Shown: positions 23,447 to 36,606 of the stretch, piece after piece
Layout: every line of letters starts with the position of its first letter
How positions within the stretch are numbered: position 1 is the stretch's first letter
Source of the DNA: Megascapheus bottae
Lineage: Eukaryota; Chordata; Mammalia; Rodentia; Geomyidae
Direction of reading: 5' to 3'
NCBI GenBank assembly: GCA_024803745.1
Contig: JANJXV010001718.1
Span: forward strand, 20,032-84,031
DNA length: 64,000 bases
The notes under the pieces: generated by a model
What the model was told of the DNA's origin: nothing
What the model saw: the letters and a program-made list of their open reading frames with translations, nothing else
Databases searched by the model: none
Made by a program: the position numbers and the translations under genes

Positions 23447-24882
23447 CTAAAAAATAAAGTAAGACACAAACAATTGATTTGGAACATAGAGAGGAAATCA
23501 AACTTTTCTACAAGGCTGGATACTAAAACCATGACTGTGTTCATGTAGGATCATGTTTGCTATTTGAGCTCCAGCTCCATCTCCAGTTCTTCTGTTCCCT
23601 CTAGCTCTTTGCTCTGGTACTCCGGTGTGAACTAAGAGACCAGAACCAAATGAAAAGCAGTATTTTCATTTTACCCAGAAATACAGTTGAATCTGTTCAG
23701 GAAATTAAATATGGAACAGATTCATGCAAGGTAGAAGAATTTTTCCCAGTACCCCTACCACAGTACCTCTTGACATCTTGTATGAATTTCAATAAAATAC
23801 TCTTCAAGGGAACTCAACCTGAGGTCATAGCTAATATTCTGCTTCCTCTGTTCCTTCTATTCCCTCATTACATATCGCATGGAATCATGATACGTTTTGA
23901 AACTAAGGAGAAATGATAGAGCAGATCATAAGACAGTGGCTCACGGAGTGCTGTGAAGTCAAGAACTAGCACCCAGAATCCTGAGATTATCACAGAGCCT
24001 ATGAGCTACTCACCAGAAGCCCAGGGACCTGGCAATCCCTTTCTGAAACCTAAAGGTAGTCCCAGGTGTCTGAAGGGCACAAGAGGAAGAAGCACATTCA
24101 CACTGAATGGGAGTCCTGCTTTTAGACTGTTCTTCCTTGTCCCTAACTGAGGGGCAGGAAATAGAGCTGGGAGTGGAAGGCAAGTGGCATGCGGAAATTA
24201 GATATAACTCTTGAGTCCCTTTGAATTGAGTTGGGTGCAAATAGATGAGGCTGTTATCCACCAGGTTAGGAAGATTTATTTGTTTATAGTGTTATTAAAC
24301 CTTGGATAAAAATCATCTTTTTCAGGTGTAAAAGTTTAATTTCTGCAAAAAGCCTCACTTCAGTTTCTTTGCATGTGTGGATACTGAACATACCTAATTA
24401 AGTAGAGAAATGTGGAGACAGATTTCTGATGTTCAGGGAGAGTTTTCCAGCACTAGAAAATGACATCAACGAAGTTTCTACCTCATCTCGATATTGTATG
24501 CCTGGGAATCTTTCTAATCTTATTTGGACAAAACAGAAATATATTAAGATATGTTTTATGTCCCCATTGTGATTGAGATCCTGCAAAAACACCAGCACAA
24601 TCTAAAGGGCATTTCACAATCCTTGGACACACACTACCAAATCCCCACTGTTGACTACTCTTCTGTCTTACACATCTAGAATATCAGCTTGAGCTACCAC
24701 ATGAAAATTAGTGTGTTTTGCAATAGAATCATTTATTTTTCTATTTGCTTGAAGTAATTTTTACTTTCTTTCTTGGTTTATCAGACCTCTGATTGATCAA
24801 GTACTTATCAATTTACTTTCATGTCTTATTATAATCCCTAAAGTCTTTGGGATATTTGTAGCTCTGTCTTTATAAAAATAAA

Positions 24883-25093
24883 AGATACATAGAGCCTATA
24901 ATCCTAGCTACTGAGGAGGCTGAGAACTGTGGATCGTGGTTCAGCGTCAGCCCTGGCACTAAAGACCTTGAGACTCCTACCTCCCATTAAGTACCAGAAA
25001 AAAACAGAAGCAGTGCTGGGGCTCAAGAAGTAGAGTGGTAGCTCTGAGCTGAAGAGCTCAGGGACAATGCCCAGGCTCAGAGTTCAAGCCCCT
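24883..25093 (+). mobile_element. Composite SINE, right-arm mirror
   Basis: Reads TATAATCCTAGCTACTGAGG, GTTCAGCGTCAGCCC, AGAAGCAGTGCTGGGGCTCA, GAGCTGAAGAGCTCAGGG and TTCAAGCCCC. The clearest example of the two-part SINE in the window. Confidence 0.85.
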
Positions 25094-25324
25094 TGAATGA
25101 AAAAATATCAGATATATTTTTTATTTCATTTTTTCAGCTTCTTGAGATCTGGTTATTAGCATATGATCTTCTGATAGAATATATATTCTTCAGCTAGAGG
25201 AACAGGTCATGAAGAGAATTTTTTCTAGTCAGTATGTCAGCTGCACTTCACAAGATGTTACAAATGCAGTCAACCAAAGGATAGAATCCTTTCTGGAACA
25301 AAGAGGTGGAGGTCTAAATAGTAA

Positions 25325-25465
25325 TATCGGTAGGAAACTCTATGAGATTCTTATCCAGTTAACTTCCTGAAACCAGAATGATGGCTCAAGTGGTAGAGTA
25401 TCCTTCTTAATAGAGAAAGCTAAGGGAGAGCACCCAGGCCATAAGAGGAAGCCCAATAGTACCTG
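25325..25465 (+). mobile_element. Old SINE fragment shared by units B', A' and D
   Basis: GGAAACTCTATGAGATTC then ATGGCTCAAGTGGTAGAGTA and AGCACCCAGGCC. The same fragment occurs at 33,645-33,785 and, longer, at 47,005-47,230, so insertion predates the split of all units. Confidence 0.65.
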
Positions 25466-26240
25466 CACATAAACACAGTAAGAAAGAGAAAGAAGGAAGT
25501 CCACCTCCCTAGCAGAGAAAGTCACAGGGTTGTTGTGAATGGATGGAAAGAGATATTCCAAGAATGGCACCCAAAAGGAAGCAAATGTAAATGTATTCCT
25601 ATCTGGCAAAGAAAACTTGAAAGTATTACAACATGAAAATCATTTCATTTGGCTAAAGGCACTGCAATTATTAACAACAAATTCCTATTAAGACTCAATG
25701 CACCCAATTTGGCGCAACAGACAGTGCTGAACATAAATGAGTAGATGGATCCCAACCATGTTGGATCCTTTCCAAAGAATCCGCAAGAAACCAGATTCAA
25801 CTGAAGGCCAAGAGCCAAAGGCAGCACATATCTGCAGAATATTCCACACAACATTCCCAGAATAAGTATCATCCCAGCAACCCCCAAGCTTTCTCCAAAG
25901 GAAATAATATTTAAAGCCTAGAGGCAGCATTATTCTTTTTCCCTTTCCCTTCCTCTAATACCTCCTTTACAGTAATTATTCAAAGAGATTTCTTGGCAGA
26001 GTATAAAGTAAGTCTTAACAATTATATATAAGAAAAGTCAATATACTATTTCCTATCATACTATGGTGGGATTCAACTGGAAATAGCAAGATAAACTGCA
26101 GAAAATATTGAAATAGATAGAAATCGAACCAAACACTGTGAATGGTTAATGGGTTATTAAAGGAAGAAAGAAGGGATTTGTAATCAAGTCTACAAAAACC
26201 ATTAGAGAGCCTGACTATGACGTTTGGTTTCATCCTATAG

Positions 26241-26294
26241 GGACACCTCATCTTATACCACGACCAAACTTGACGAAACAAACAACAATGAAGG
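26241..26294 (+). CDS. TPTE-like mini-exon alpha-B', right arm
   Basis: 54 bp after CCTATAG, before GTAAGG; phase 2-2. Encodes DTSSYTTTKLDETNNNE. First intact mini-exon on the + strand of the right arm. No start codon or 5' UTR was identified upstream, so exon 1 of the gene is unknown. Confidence 0.5.
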
Positions 26295-26656
26295 GTAAGG
26301 TCTAAATATACATATACTCTCATCTATGTGCATCTATGCATAATTAAATGTAGGTAAGTACAGTCACACATTAAGGATAGTGTCTGAAATGAAAGTGATT
26401 AGGATTACAGAACTTTATTTTAGGTATTGATGACACTGCCGGGCCTTTGATATTTTTCTAAGATTCTTGGGCTGTAATATCTGTAGATCACTTTCTAAAA
26501 TCTTAGGTGTTTTCAAAAAGAAATATCAAGAATTCTTTTTGTCCTAATTTAGTGTGGTGGCCAAAAGAAATTTAGTGTTTTGTTGTAAGATTCAGCAGGT
26601 TAAACATTCTGGTGACTCCGTTGTTTCTAGTTAGAGGATAAGACAAGTTAAAGGTG

Positions 26657-26721
26657 GTCTCTCTGTCTGTCTGTCTGTCTGTCTGTGTGTCTGTCTGTGT
26701 GTGTGTGTGTGTGTGTCTGTT

Positions 26722-26778
<57 letters not shown>

Positions 26779-26869
26779 GTATCTCTCTGTCTCCGTCTCT
26801 CTCTGTCTGTCTGTCTCTCTCTGTCTCTCTGTTTCTCTCTCTCTCTCTCTGTCTCTCTCTCAATGAATG
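26657..26869. repeat. (CT)n/(TG)n compound microsatellite, unit B'
   Basis: Mirror of 17,882-18,075, about 12 bp longer: one of the few length differences between the arms. Confidence 0.97.
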
Positions 26870-28448
26870 AGTAAAGGCTGATCATTAGGGGCTTTTTAAT
26901 CTGTTATGTATTTTCCTAAAATGCTTTACTGATAAGGTGCGTTTTTGGCCCCAATCAAAAATTTGCCCAATTATGTGATGGATGTCTATCTCAAGCGATG
27001 ATGATGAAAAGACCAGCAAATCTCTTCATGCCCATGTTCATTCTTGATGTGTCTCATTTCATTGCTGTGAGAAGGAGGCTGGCTAAAATAGAAAGACTTA
27101 CCTAGGTTTTCAGATGTTCATGGGAGACGTGACAGCTGAAGAAAGCTCCCTCATAGCATTTGTGATTCACTTAGTGAATGAGAAGTCTTTTACCATCAAG
27201 TAAGGGTTGGAATTTTATGTGAAAGGCAAATATTACTAAATAGCCAAAGCATGTCTGTGTGTTAGTTTCCACATATATTCTGTAGTTTAAGGTGAATAAC
27301 TCATGAACTACCAATCCTATTATGAATCAGAGAGGCTGGACAGACAGAGGAAGCAAGGAGGGGAGAGAGGAAACAGAAATGTAGATGGTTGATCAGCTCA
27401 ATTTCCTTCATAGCAAGGGAAACGGAACATCAGGAAACCCACAAAAACAGTGTAAACAGTGCTTTAGGGTCATAGGAAAAGAACTCCTTGTGAATCTTGC
27501 ATAAGTTTTTATTTAGCACAGGTAATCATTTCATTGGAGAGAGAGGCCTCATTTCTAGGAAAGCACAGGAAATACCCCCTTCCATATGTAGTATATGTAG
27601 AATTCGTTTTCTGGGTATTATAGCAATTTGGGAAGAAAAAGTCTCTTTAGGAACTCCCATAGTATTTGACTGTGCATAATTTAATGGTTCATGTTGATAA
27701 TGAGGAGCAGAATACACATACATTGACAGATGAGAGCCATTTGTTGTCAGATACTCAAATGTAGACAGATTTGTGTAGAAAGCTGTACAGAGACTAAGTA
27801 CCATGTTTGTGGGAACCCTTTGGAAGGTCAGGGAAGTGAAATTTTTCTGTGCCATTCCGTGTTTTCACAAATTGGATAAAGAATTGAGGCTCCTGTAAGG
27901 AGAGGGAATTCTCAATGTCCTGGTGAACAATGAAGTGTTCTCTGTTTCTGGCCTGCCACCCATTGGTCCAATCTGAGAGTAAGTCAGTAAAGACATCTAG
28001 GATTACTGAAGGTAATGAGGGAATAGAAGGAACAGAGGAAGCAGAATATTAGCTATGATCTCAGGTTGAGTTCCCTTGAAGAGTATTGTATTGAAATTCA
28101 TACAAGATGTCAAGAGGTACTGTGGTAGGGGTACTGGGAAAAATTCTTCTACCTTGCATGAAACCGGTCCATATTTAATTTCCTGAACAGATTCAACTGT
28201 ATTTCTGTGGTAACATGAAAATACTGCTTTTCATTTGGTTCTGGTCTCTTTGTTCACACCGGAGTACCAGAGCAAAGAGCTAGAGGGAACAGAGGAGCTG
28301 GGGATGGAGCTGTAGCCCAAGTGGCAGAACCTGTTCCTAGGATGAACGCAGTTATGGCTTTAGTACCCAGCCTGCAGAAAAAGTTTGATTTCCTCTACAG
28401 TTTCCAACTGAATTTTCTGTGTCTTTTTTTTTTTTACTTACATTTTAG

Positions 28449-28502
28449 GGATGACACAACCTTAACCGCCATTACGGTTTGTGACTCGAGCATTAACATT
28501 TG
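28449..28502 (+). CDS. TPTE-like mini-exon epsilon-B', right arm
   Basis: 54 bp after CATTTTAG, before GTGAGT; phase 2-2. Encodes DDTTLTAITVCDSSINI; Thr where the left arm has Ala. Confidence 0.5.
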
Positions 28503-29317
28503 GTGAGTTATCTGTCATCTGAATGTAAATTCATTTGTGGTGTGAGTTTAGTACACAGTCTATATGACAGCTGATCGTTGTCTTCATTATTCCTCCTCCT
28601 GTATTGAAACTAAATAGAAAATGACAGCATCTGGCAGCAGATACTTGGTCATGGTCTACTGTGAATTCAAACATAGCAACCGTATCTTTATTTACTTATT
28701 CTCTACCTTATTTACTTATTGCCTACATGCAACTTTTACTGAGCCAATGGAGGTAAGAATCACAGTCAGGCACAGTGAGGTGGTCTCCGTGTTTCTGAGG
28801 TGAAAGAGCTGGTGGGCCTCTTTCATTCTCCAGAAATCTGATACTTGGACAGGCCCACTGACAGTTATGATGAGAGTCCAGCTTCTAGGCTGTTGTTCCT
28901 TGTCCTTTGGTGAGAAGCAGTTAAGAATACAGCCAAGTATGTGAAAAGAAGGAGGGAGAAGAGCAGACTTAGAAAGCTGAAAATCAGATTGTATAGTGGA
29001 TTGATTTCTTCTGAAGTGAGTTACATGTACAAATGAACTAACGCATACCAATAAACAGTGTGTTAGGTTTACTAAGAGAGAAAAATTATTTGACCATGCA
29101 TAAAAGCTTTCTTTTGTAGAGGTAAAAATATAAGTTCCTGCAAAACGAATTTCCTTTCTAGGGAAAAAAATGGAAATACCTTGTTCCTTTAGCTAAATAT
29201 GTAAAAGTTTCAATTTCTACAAATTTGTCAGTGTTAGATTAACTTACTACCTTGAGTAAAAAAGTGAAACTATGATTGCACATGGTATTTGACTGTATAT
29301 AATTTAATTCTCTTTAG

Positions 29318-29383
29318 CTTGGATAAGAATGACCCAACAGAATTTGGGACAGAAGAATTCAAGCAAAGGTCAGATATCTATAA
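29318..29383 (+). pseudogene. Donor-less mini-exon delta-B', right arm
   Basis: Acceptor TCTTTAG intact; donor position ATAGAA. Encodes LDKNDPTEFGTEEFKQRSD, then TAG if unspliced. Confidence 0.6.
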
Positions 29384-30509
29384 ATAGAAAAACATACATA
29401 AATATATATGTTATGAAACAGACTGATCATTTCTGGCTAGTTTCAAAATATTGTCAGTGTACCTTCTGTCTGTCATATTACTCCTTTTCATTTTGATGAG
29501 TAATTGAGAAATGAGTTGCACAAAATGTTTTGCTATTTTAGGTAGCAGTGAAGGAATACTCCTAAACTCCCCACTCACATTGCCAGTGTATAAGATCCTA
29601 CTACAACTGGTTGTGTTCCTTTGGTTTGGTGGCAATGACATACAATCCTTTGCATTTATTTCGTGCCATAACAGTTTCTTCACAGGTGAAGAAATACAAG
29701 TGTCAGATCAAAGTGACTACAAGTTTGTTCGGGCCTTTCCATATTGTATTGGCTATGTCCAGTTCTTTGATGGGTATACTCTTTCTCTATATCTATTCTT
29801 TTCATTGTGAACTTCATGCCAACTTTTCAAAACTGTGGTTCTAAGGTTGGTGACACTGTGAATACTTTATGGACACCATTTATATTGTATAGACAGATGA
29901 CTCCATGGCGTTATGACAAGCTCCTTACTGCTCACACCTGTGAATACAGGGTTTGTGAATAAATTTATGTTTCCAATGAAAGAGCTAGGAGACTAAGAGA
30001 GAGAGTGTGTGTCCACATGTGTGCTTTAGGTAAAGGGGCTCCAAATCAGGTTTCCAGGATTAATCTGTTTTCTTGCTTATCATTGGGCCTCTGCTTCTTG
30101 ATCCACACATGAAGTGCACACTTTTGTTGATTCAGTGGAGATGTACTTCTGCAGAAAGGAATACCCTGGATAGCTTTCTATTGCTATCCTGTCATATTTT
30201 CCCCATCTGTAAACCAAAGGTCTGCACATCTATCTAAAATTCTGTTGAAAGGGAAGGGTCATTGATCAGGCAAGCCTAGGCATGAAGGATCAACATGCCA
30301 TGATCATGGGAGTAGCAAGGACAGTGCTCTGAGTTCTGACCTCAGGAAAAGAAGGTTTGACAGAGACAGAAGACCTAGACACATAGTACATTTGACAGAC
30401 CACCTGTGTAGAAAAACAAGGCCACAGTTTTCTAACCGAGTAGTGTTAGAATATTGTATCATTTCCTCCCACATTTTCCCACTTAATTTTTTTATGTTTT
30501 GATATGTCC

Positions 30510-30575
30510 ACAACAAGAACAGCAACTTAACAACTGTTATTGTTCCTTCAAATGAAGACATAAGTAGTGTGCGAA
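30510..30575 (+). pseudogene. Dead mini-exon zeta-B', right arm
   Basis: Zeta-type sequence with acceptor CCACAA and donor GCGAAC; both sites lost. Followed directly by the inverted truncated L1. Coordinates approximate. Confidence 0.65.
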
Positions 30576-30581
30576 CTGATT

Positions 30582-30921
30582 TTTTTTTTTTGGTCGTGAC
30601 TAGGTATAGAGGGGTTACACTTACATTCGTCAGGTAATAGGAAGATTACTTGTCACAAACTGATTCCTCTTTTTCATACTTTTTCCCATTTCTTTTCCCC
30701 ACCCCTCCCAATCATCTTGTCTTCCCTCCTTTCCTTTCCTATTTCAAATAACCGAATAAGAACATATACAATATACCAGATAATAAAGTCAGATACAGTC
30801 CCAATAGGAAATTAACCATAAAGAGGAAAAAGGAAAAGAGAAATAACATAATACCTTAAAAACAACAATCACACAAAATAAAGCTCTTGGTTCCATTTTT
30901 TTAAAGTTCCTTTCATTTAGT
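30582..30921 (-). mobile_element. Truncated L1 3' UTR, unit B' mirror
   Basis: Reverse complement of 13,823-14,162; the T-run at about 30,582 is its poly(A) tail read in reverse. Confidence 0.75.
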
Positions 30922-31506
30922 GTAAATTGAGTTTTTTGTCATCAAGTGATAAATCAGAATTGGACAGTGGTGACTTTTCAGGATACAGAGGACTACCTAT
31001 GAATATCATATGTAATCCAGATGTGTTTTGAAACTAAGCAGGATATGAAGAGCAGATCAAAAGAGAGTGGTTCATGGAGTGCTGTGATGTCAAGAACTAG
31101 CACCTAGAATCCCTAGGTGCCTGTCAGCTACTCACAATGAGCCAAGGTCGCAGGGAATCCTTTTCTGAAACAAAAAGGTACTCTCATTTGTCTGTAGTTC
31201 CCAGGAGGTAAGACAATGATAAAACACCAGCACAATGCAAGGGACATTTCACAATCCCTCTACCCACACTGGCAACGCCTTATCTCTGACTACTATTCCA
31301 TCTTACACATCTGGAATATCAGCTTTACTACCACATCAAAGTTAGTGTGTTTTGCAATAGTATCAATTTTTTCCCATTTCCTTTAAGTAAGTTAAACTTT
31401 CTTTCTTGGTTTATCAGTCCTCTGATTGATCAATTGTCAGTTAACTTTCATATCTAATATAATCTCTAATACCTTTAGTATTTTTGTAGCTCTATGTCCT
31501 TAAATA

Positions 31507-31729
31507 AGATACACTGCTGCTGTCATTCTGGCCACTCAGCAGGCAGAGATCTGAGGATCACAGTTCAAAACCAGCCCTGGCCTGTGAGACTGTGTGAGTC
31601 TCTTACCTCCAATTAACCACTAGCAAAACCATAAGTGGTGCTGTGACTCTAGGGACAGGGTAGTAGTAGTCTTGAGCTGAAGAGCTCACGGAAAGAGCCG
31701 AGGCCTAGTGTTGAAGCCCCATGAATTGA
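31507..31729 (+). mobile_element. Composite SINE, unit B' mirror
   Basis: Reads GAGATCTGAGGATCACAGTT, TGAGCTGAAGAGCTCACGG and TTGAAGCCCC on the + strand. Mirror of 13,015-13,237. Confidence 0.75.
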
Positions 31730-32053
31730 AAAAAGTAAGATACACTTTTGATTTCAATTTTGTTTTTTGATTTCTTCAGACTAGGTTAGTAGCTCAGCAT
31801 CTGATCTTCTGATAGAATATATATTCTTCAGCTAAAAGATGAAATGTTTTCAAGTGTCTTCTAAACAAATTTGGACTGTACTAAACTTTGATGTTTTTTG
31901 ATTGATATTTTTTATCTAACTGATCTTTCCTTACTAGCAATGGATAGAATGCATCTAATGTCATTCAAGTGTATGTCTCCTTGAAGATTTCATGCTGTTG
32001 GTTTTATAGAAGAGCAGTTTTCTGCCCTATATAGCTATATTGTTACAATGACT

Positions 32054-32259
32054 ATTCATGGTTGTTGTTGTTTTTGTTGGTCCTGGGGCTTGAACTCAAG
32101 GCCTGGGCAATGTGCTTGGACTTTCTCAAGGCTAGAGCTCTTCCACTTGAACCATAACTCCATTTCTGGCTTTTTTCTATGTACATGGTACAGAGGAATT
32201 GAATCCGAGTCTTTCTGCATGCTTGGCCAGCACTCTACCACTAGGCTAACCTCCGTTCC
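32054..32259 (-). mobile_element. Dimeric tRNA/ID-type SINE, mirror
   Basis: Reverse complement of 12,485-12,690. The overlapping 94-codon + strand frame is only the antisense of this SINE. Confidence 0.8.
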
Positions 32260-33334
32260 CCCCCTTTTAATACACTTATTTGAAATAGAGAAGAGGAGGG
32301 GGAAAACAAGATGGGGTTTCTATTTTTGTTAGTTTTATATATTTTAACCTGAGTTCTCCATAAAGAAAGTCTAGAGACAAGAACTTATGACTAATTTCCT
32401 TCTTTGGGAATAACACCTCAGAAAAGCAGAAATCAGGAGATATCTATGCTGCCATGGTTGTTTATTTGATATAGTTCACAAAATTTCCTGCCAGTCTTGA
32501 TAGTTTTCCACTGTTTACTGCGCTTTTCTTTTAACTGTGTAACAAGAATTTTCTGTCATTGCTTACATTTGATTGTTTTCCAGAAATAAATTCCTCCATT
32601 CCATACTCACTGATGAAATGCGTGTTTAGTGGGCAGTGTATCATTGAGTCAAGGTTAAATTCATTATATTTAAACCATTAAAACCATTGGCATCTTTCAT
32701 TAAAGAGAATAGTCCGTATCACCCAAATTCTGCATGATCATAAGGGACATATTGCTCACATTTCTTTTTCTTTACTGTATCCTTGTTTCTTTCCTCCTTT
32801 GTTGTTTGGAGAAAGTGTAGAGAAAGTTTTATTCTCTTCTTCTTTGTGTATCTGGCCTATCAATTTACTCTTTACTACTGGCAGTAGTTAACTTAATGAG
32901 CAACAGGAAGCATATGGTTAAAAGACTTAATAATCAGTAAAATCTGTGTGGGTGCAGTATTTATCCTCTAACTTTCCAAGTGATACATGCCTTCATGTGC
33001 ATATATGGTAATACTAAGAAACTGTTGTTAAGTGAGGGACAGTTCCACTATTAGTAATCATTAACAACATACTTTCATTCGAATCAAACTGATGACCTAG
33101 CTTCATTTATCTACTGATTTAATTACTTATATGTATACTGAAGTATGAGGTATCAGTGTTATAGCAGTAGAGAAAATTGATCACTTCATGTATAAAGTAG
33201 GTAGCTATTTGACTGAAAATGTATAGTATAGTTGTGCCTTATGACGAGACTTTCTTATCCTGGAAGAAGTGTCTGTAGAATGTTATGTGGGATCTAGCAT
33301 TGAAATGTGAGTTTAAATCTAGGAGGACTCTCTG

Positions 33335-33366
<32 letters not shown>

Positions 33367-34562
33367 CATATATATCCACACATATTTCTAAAGGCAGCAT
33401 GAAGGAAAGAAATATATTTGTGCGTACACCAACAGATGTCAAAATGTGAAATAAGAAGTATGGGAAGCAACTAAGACACAGGCATGACAGCCCAGCTACT
33501 GAGAGACAAATGCACATCTTTCTTCCTTCTTTATAACAACTAGGGTAAGAGAGGAACAGGTCATGAGGAGAATTTCTTCTAGTCATTATATCAGCTACAC
33601 TTCAACCAAAGGATAGAATCCTTTCTGGAACAAAGCAGTGGCATTCTAAATAGGAATATCGGCAGGAAACCCGGCAGTTTACTTCCCGAAAGCAAGAAGT
33701 ATGGCTCAAGTGGTAGAGTATTCATCTTAATAGAGAAAGCTAAAGTAGAACACCCAGGCCCTAAGAGGAAACCCAATAGTACCTGCAGAGAAACATAATA
33801 AGAAAGAGAAAGAAGGAAGTCCACCTCCCTAACAGAGACAGTCACATGCTTGATGTGAATGGATGGAAAGAGATATTCCAAGAATGGCACCCAAAAGGAA
33901 GCAAATGTAAATGTACTCCTAGCTGGCAAAGAAAACTTGAAAGTATTACAACATGAAAGTCATTTCATTTTGCTAAAGACACTGTAATGATTAACAACAA
34001 AAAGGCAACTAATCCTCAATGCACCCAATTTGACACAACAGACATCGCTGAACAGAAATGAGTTGATGGATCCCAACCATGTTAGATCCTTTCCAAAGAA
34101 TCCGCAAGAAACCAGATTTAACTGAAGACCCAGAGCCAAAGGTAGCACATATCTGCAGAATATTCCATCCAGCAGTCCCAGAATAAGTATCGTCTAGGCA
34201 ACCCCAAGCTTTCCCCAAAGGAAATAATATTTACAGCATAGAGGCAGCGTTATTCTCTTTTTTCCTTTTCCTTTCTCTAATACTCCTCCGTAGTAATTAT
34301 TCAAAGAGGTTTCTTGGCAGAGTCTAAAGGAAGTCTTAACAGGACATGTAAGAAAAGATAATATTACCATGTGCTATCATACTATGGTGGAATTCAACTA
34401 GAAATAGACATGGAAGTAAACAATAGAAAAAATTAAAATACATAGAAATGGAACAAAAATCTGAATGTTTAATGGGTTATGGAAGAAAGAAAGGAGGGAC
34501 ATGTAATCAAATGTAGAAAATCATTGGAGCCTCTGACTATATATTTTGGTTTCATTCTTTAG

Positions 34563-34616
34563 TGATATTTTATCTGATACCTCAACTGAACATGACAAAG
34601 GAACCAACAATGAAGG
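34563..34616 (+). CDS. TPTE-like mini-exon alpha-A', right arm
   Basis: 54 bp after CTTTAG, before GTAAGG; phase 2-2. Encodes DILSDTSTEHDKGTNNE, close to alpha-D (DILSDTTTKRDELNNNE) of unit D, which lies directly upstream of the TPTE membrane exons. Confidence 0.55.
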
Positions 34617-36606
34617 GTAAGGTCCGAATAAACATACAATGTCACCCATGTGTATTTATGCATATTTACATGTATGTAAGTACAGTCATCCATGAAAGGA
34701 CAGTCACAGAAAAGAAAGTAATTGAGATTAGGGACCTGTAAGTATAGATGACAATTGAAGGTCTTTGATATTTTTCTAATTTACTTTGGCCATAATATCA
34801 GTAGTTCCTTTCTAAAATGTTAGCTATTTTTAAGAAGAAATACCAAGAATGTTTCTTGTTCCTAATCTATTTTAAAGGCCAAAAACAATTTAATGTTTTG
34901 CTGTAAGATTTAGCAGGTTAAGAAACTTCTTTCTATTGAATTTGTTTTCTCTAGCTAGAGGATGGTTCTCTCCCTCTCCCTCTCTCTCTTCCTCCCTGTC
35001 TCCCTCCCTCTGTTCCTCCAGAATGAATGAGTAAAGGCTGGTCATTACTGGGTTTTAATTTAATATGTATTATCCAAAAATGCCTTACCTCTAAGTTCAT
35101 GTTCAGGCCTAAACAAAAATTTACACAGTTATGTGCTGGATGTCTATTTCAAGAGATGGTGATGAAAAGACCAGAGAATCTTTTCATGCCGTATTCATCC
35201 CTGATGTGTCTCCTTCAATTGCTGTGGGAAGGAGACTGGTTAAAATATAATGACTAGGATATCAGATGTTCATGGGAGACGTGACAGCTGAAGACACCTC
35301 CCTCATACCATTTGTGATTTATTTAGGGGATGAGAAGGCTTTTACCATCAAGTGAGGGTTAGAATTTTATGTGAATGTGAAATACTACTAAATAGTAAAA
35401 GCATGTCTGTGCGATCATTCCAACATATATTCTGGATATTAATGCGAATAACTCATGAAATACAAATCCTTTTTATCACTCAGAGAGGCTGGATGGATAG
35501 AGAACAATAGTGCCAGCATGGAGGGAAGAGAGAAAGCAGAAATGTAGGTGGTAGATCAGCTTGATTAATTCCATAGCAAGGGAAATGGAAGATAAGGAAA
35601 CCCACAAAAACAGTGCTACCAGTGGTTTAGGAAAAGAATTTGTCAGTCTTGCATAAGTGGTTGTTTAGCACAGGTGAACATTTCATTGAAGTGAGAGGCC
35701 ATATTTTTAGGAAAGCACACGAAATACCCCCTTGCATATACAGTATATGTAGAGTTAGTTTTCAGGCAGTTATAGCTATTTGGGGAGAAAAAGTAGGTTT
35801 TGAAATTCTCACAGTATTTGACTGTGTGCAATTTAATTATTGATGTTGATAATAACTAGCAGGATGCACATGGATGCACACAAGACAGCCCTAAGTGGTC
35901 AGATACCCAAATGTCGACAGACTTGTGTAGAAAGCTGTACAGAGACTAAGCACCATGTTTGTGGGAACCATTTGGAAGGTCAGGGAAGTGCAATTTTTGT
36001 GCCATTCTTTCTTTTTGCAAATTGGGTGAAGGATTGAGACTCCAGAAGGAGAGGGAGTTCTCACTGTCCTGGTTAGCAGTGGAGAGTTCTCTGCTTCTGG
36101 CCTGCCACCCATTGGTACTCTCTGCAAGTAAGTCAGTAAAGACATCCACGATTGTTGAAAATAAGAAGGGAATAGGAGGAAGAGAGGAAGCAGAATATTG
36201 ACTGTGACCTCTGGGTTGAGCGCCCTTGAATTGCATTGCATTGAAAGTCATACAAGATGGCATTGGGTACTGTGGTAGGGCGAAAAATTCTTCTATCTTG
36301 TGTAAAAACTTTACTTTTCTAAGTTCCATATTTAAGTTCCTGAAGAGATTCAAATCTATTCTATTGTAAAATGGAAATACTGCTTTTCATTTAAGTACAG
36401 GTCTCCTACTTCACACCATAGTACCAGAGCAAATAGCTAGAGGGAACAGAAGAGCTGGAGATGGCGATGTAGCTCAAGTGGCAGAGCATGTTCCTCAGAT
36501 GAACACAGTTATGGTTTTAGTACACAGCCTTGTAGAAACAGTTTGATTTCTTCTAAATGTTCCAACTGATTTTCTGTGGCTGATTTTCTATTATTTTATT
36601 TTTTAG

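Larger units (their letters stand above)
19536..23870 (-). repeat. Tandem unit C, truncated by the palindrome junction
   Basis: Homologous to unit B from 12,908 to 16,733, then cut at 23,870. Its first 1.3 kb (19,536-20,838) lies in the left arm and is duplicated inverted at 23,871-25,197; the rest is the single-copy spacer. Confidence 0.85.
20839..23870. other. Palindrome spacer (3.03 kb), rest of tandem unit C
   Basis: Single-copy centre between the arms. It continues unit C in left-arm orientation and carries - strand mini-exons at 21,283, 22,550 and 23,393. Its right end stops at the point homologous to position 16,733 of unit B, where the inverted copy begins. It contains a truncated L1 3' end at 20,919-21,271. 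Confidence 0.9.
25198..31826 (+). repeat. Tandem unit B' (right-arm mirror of unit B)
   Basis: Reverse complement of 12,908-19,535. Gene sense is +. Carries alpha (26,241), epsilon (28,449), donor-less delta (29,318) and dead zeta (about 30,510) segments. Confidence 0.9.

Noticed and set aside
32048..32332. 94-codon frame on the + strand and its mirror
   Set aside because: It is the antisense of a dimeric SINE plus flank.
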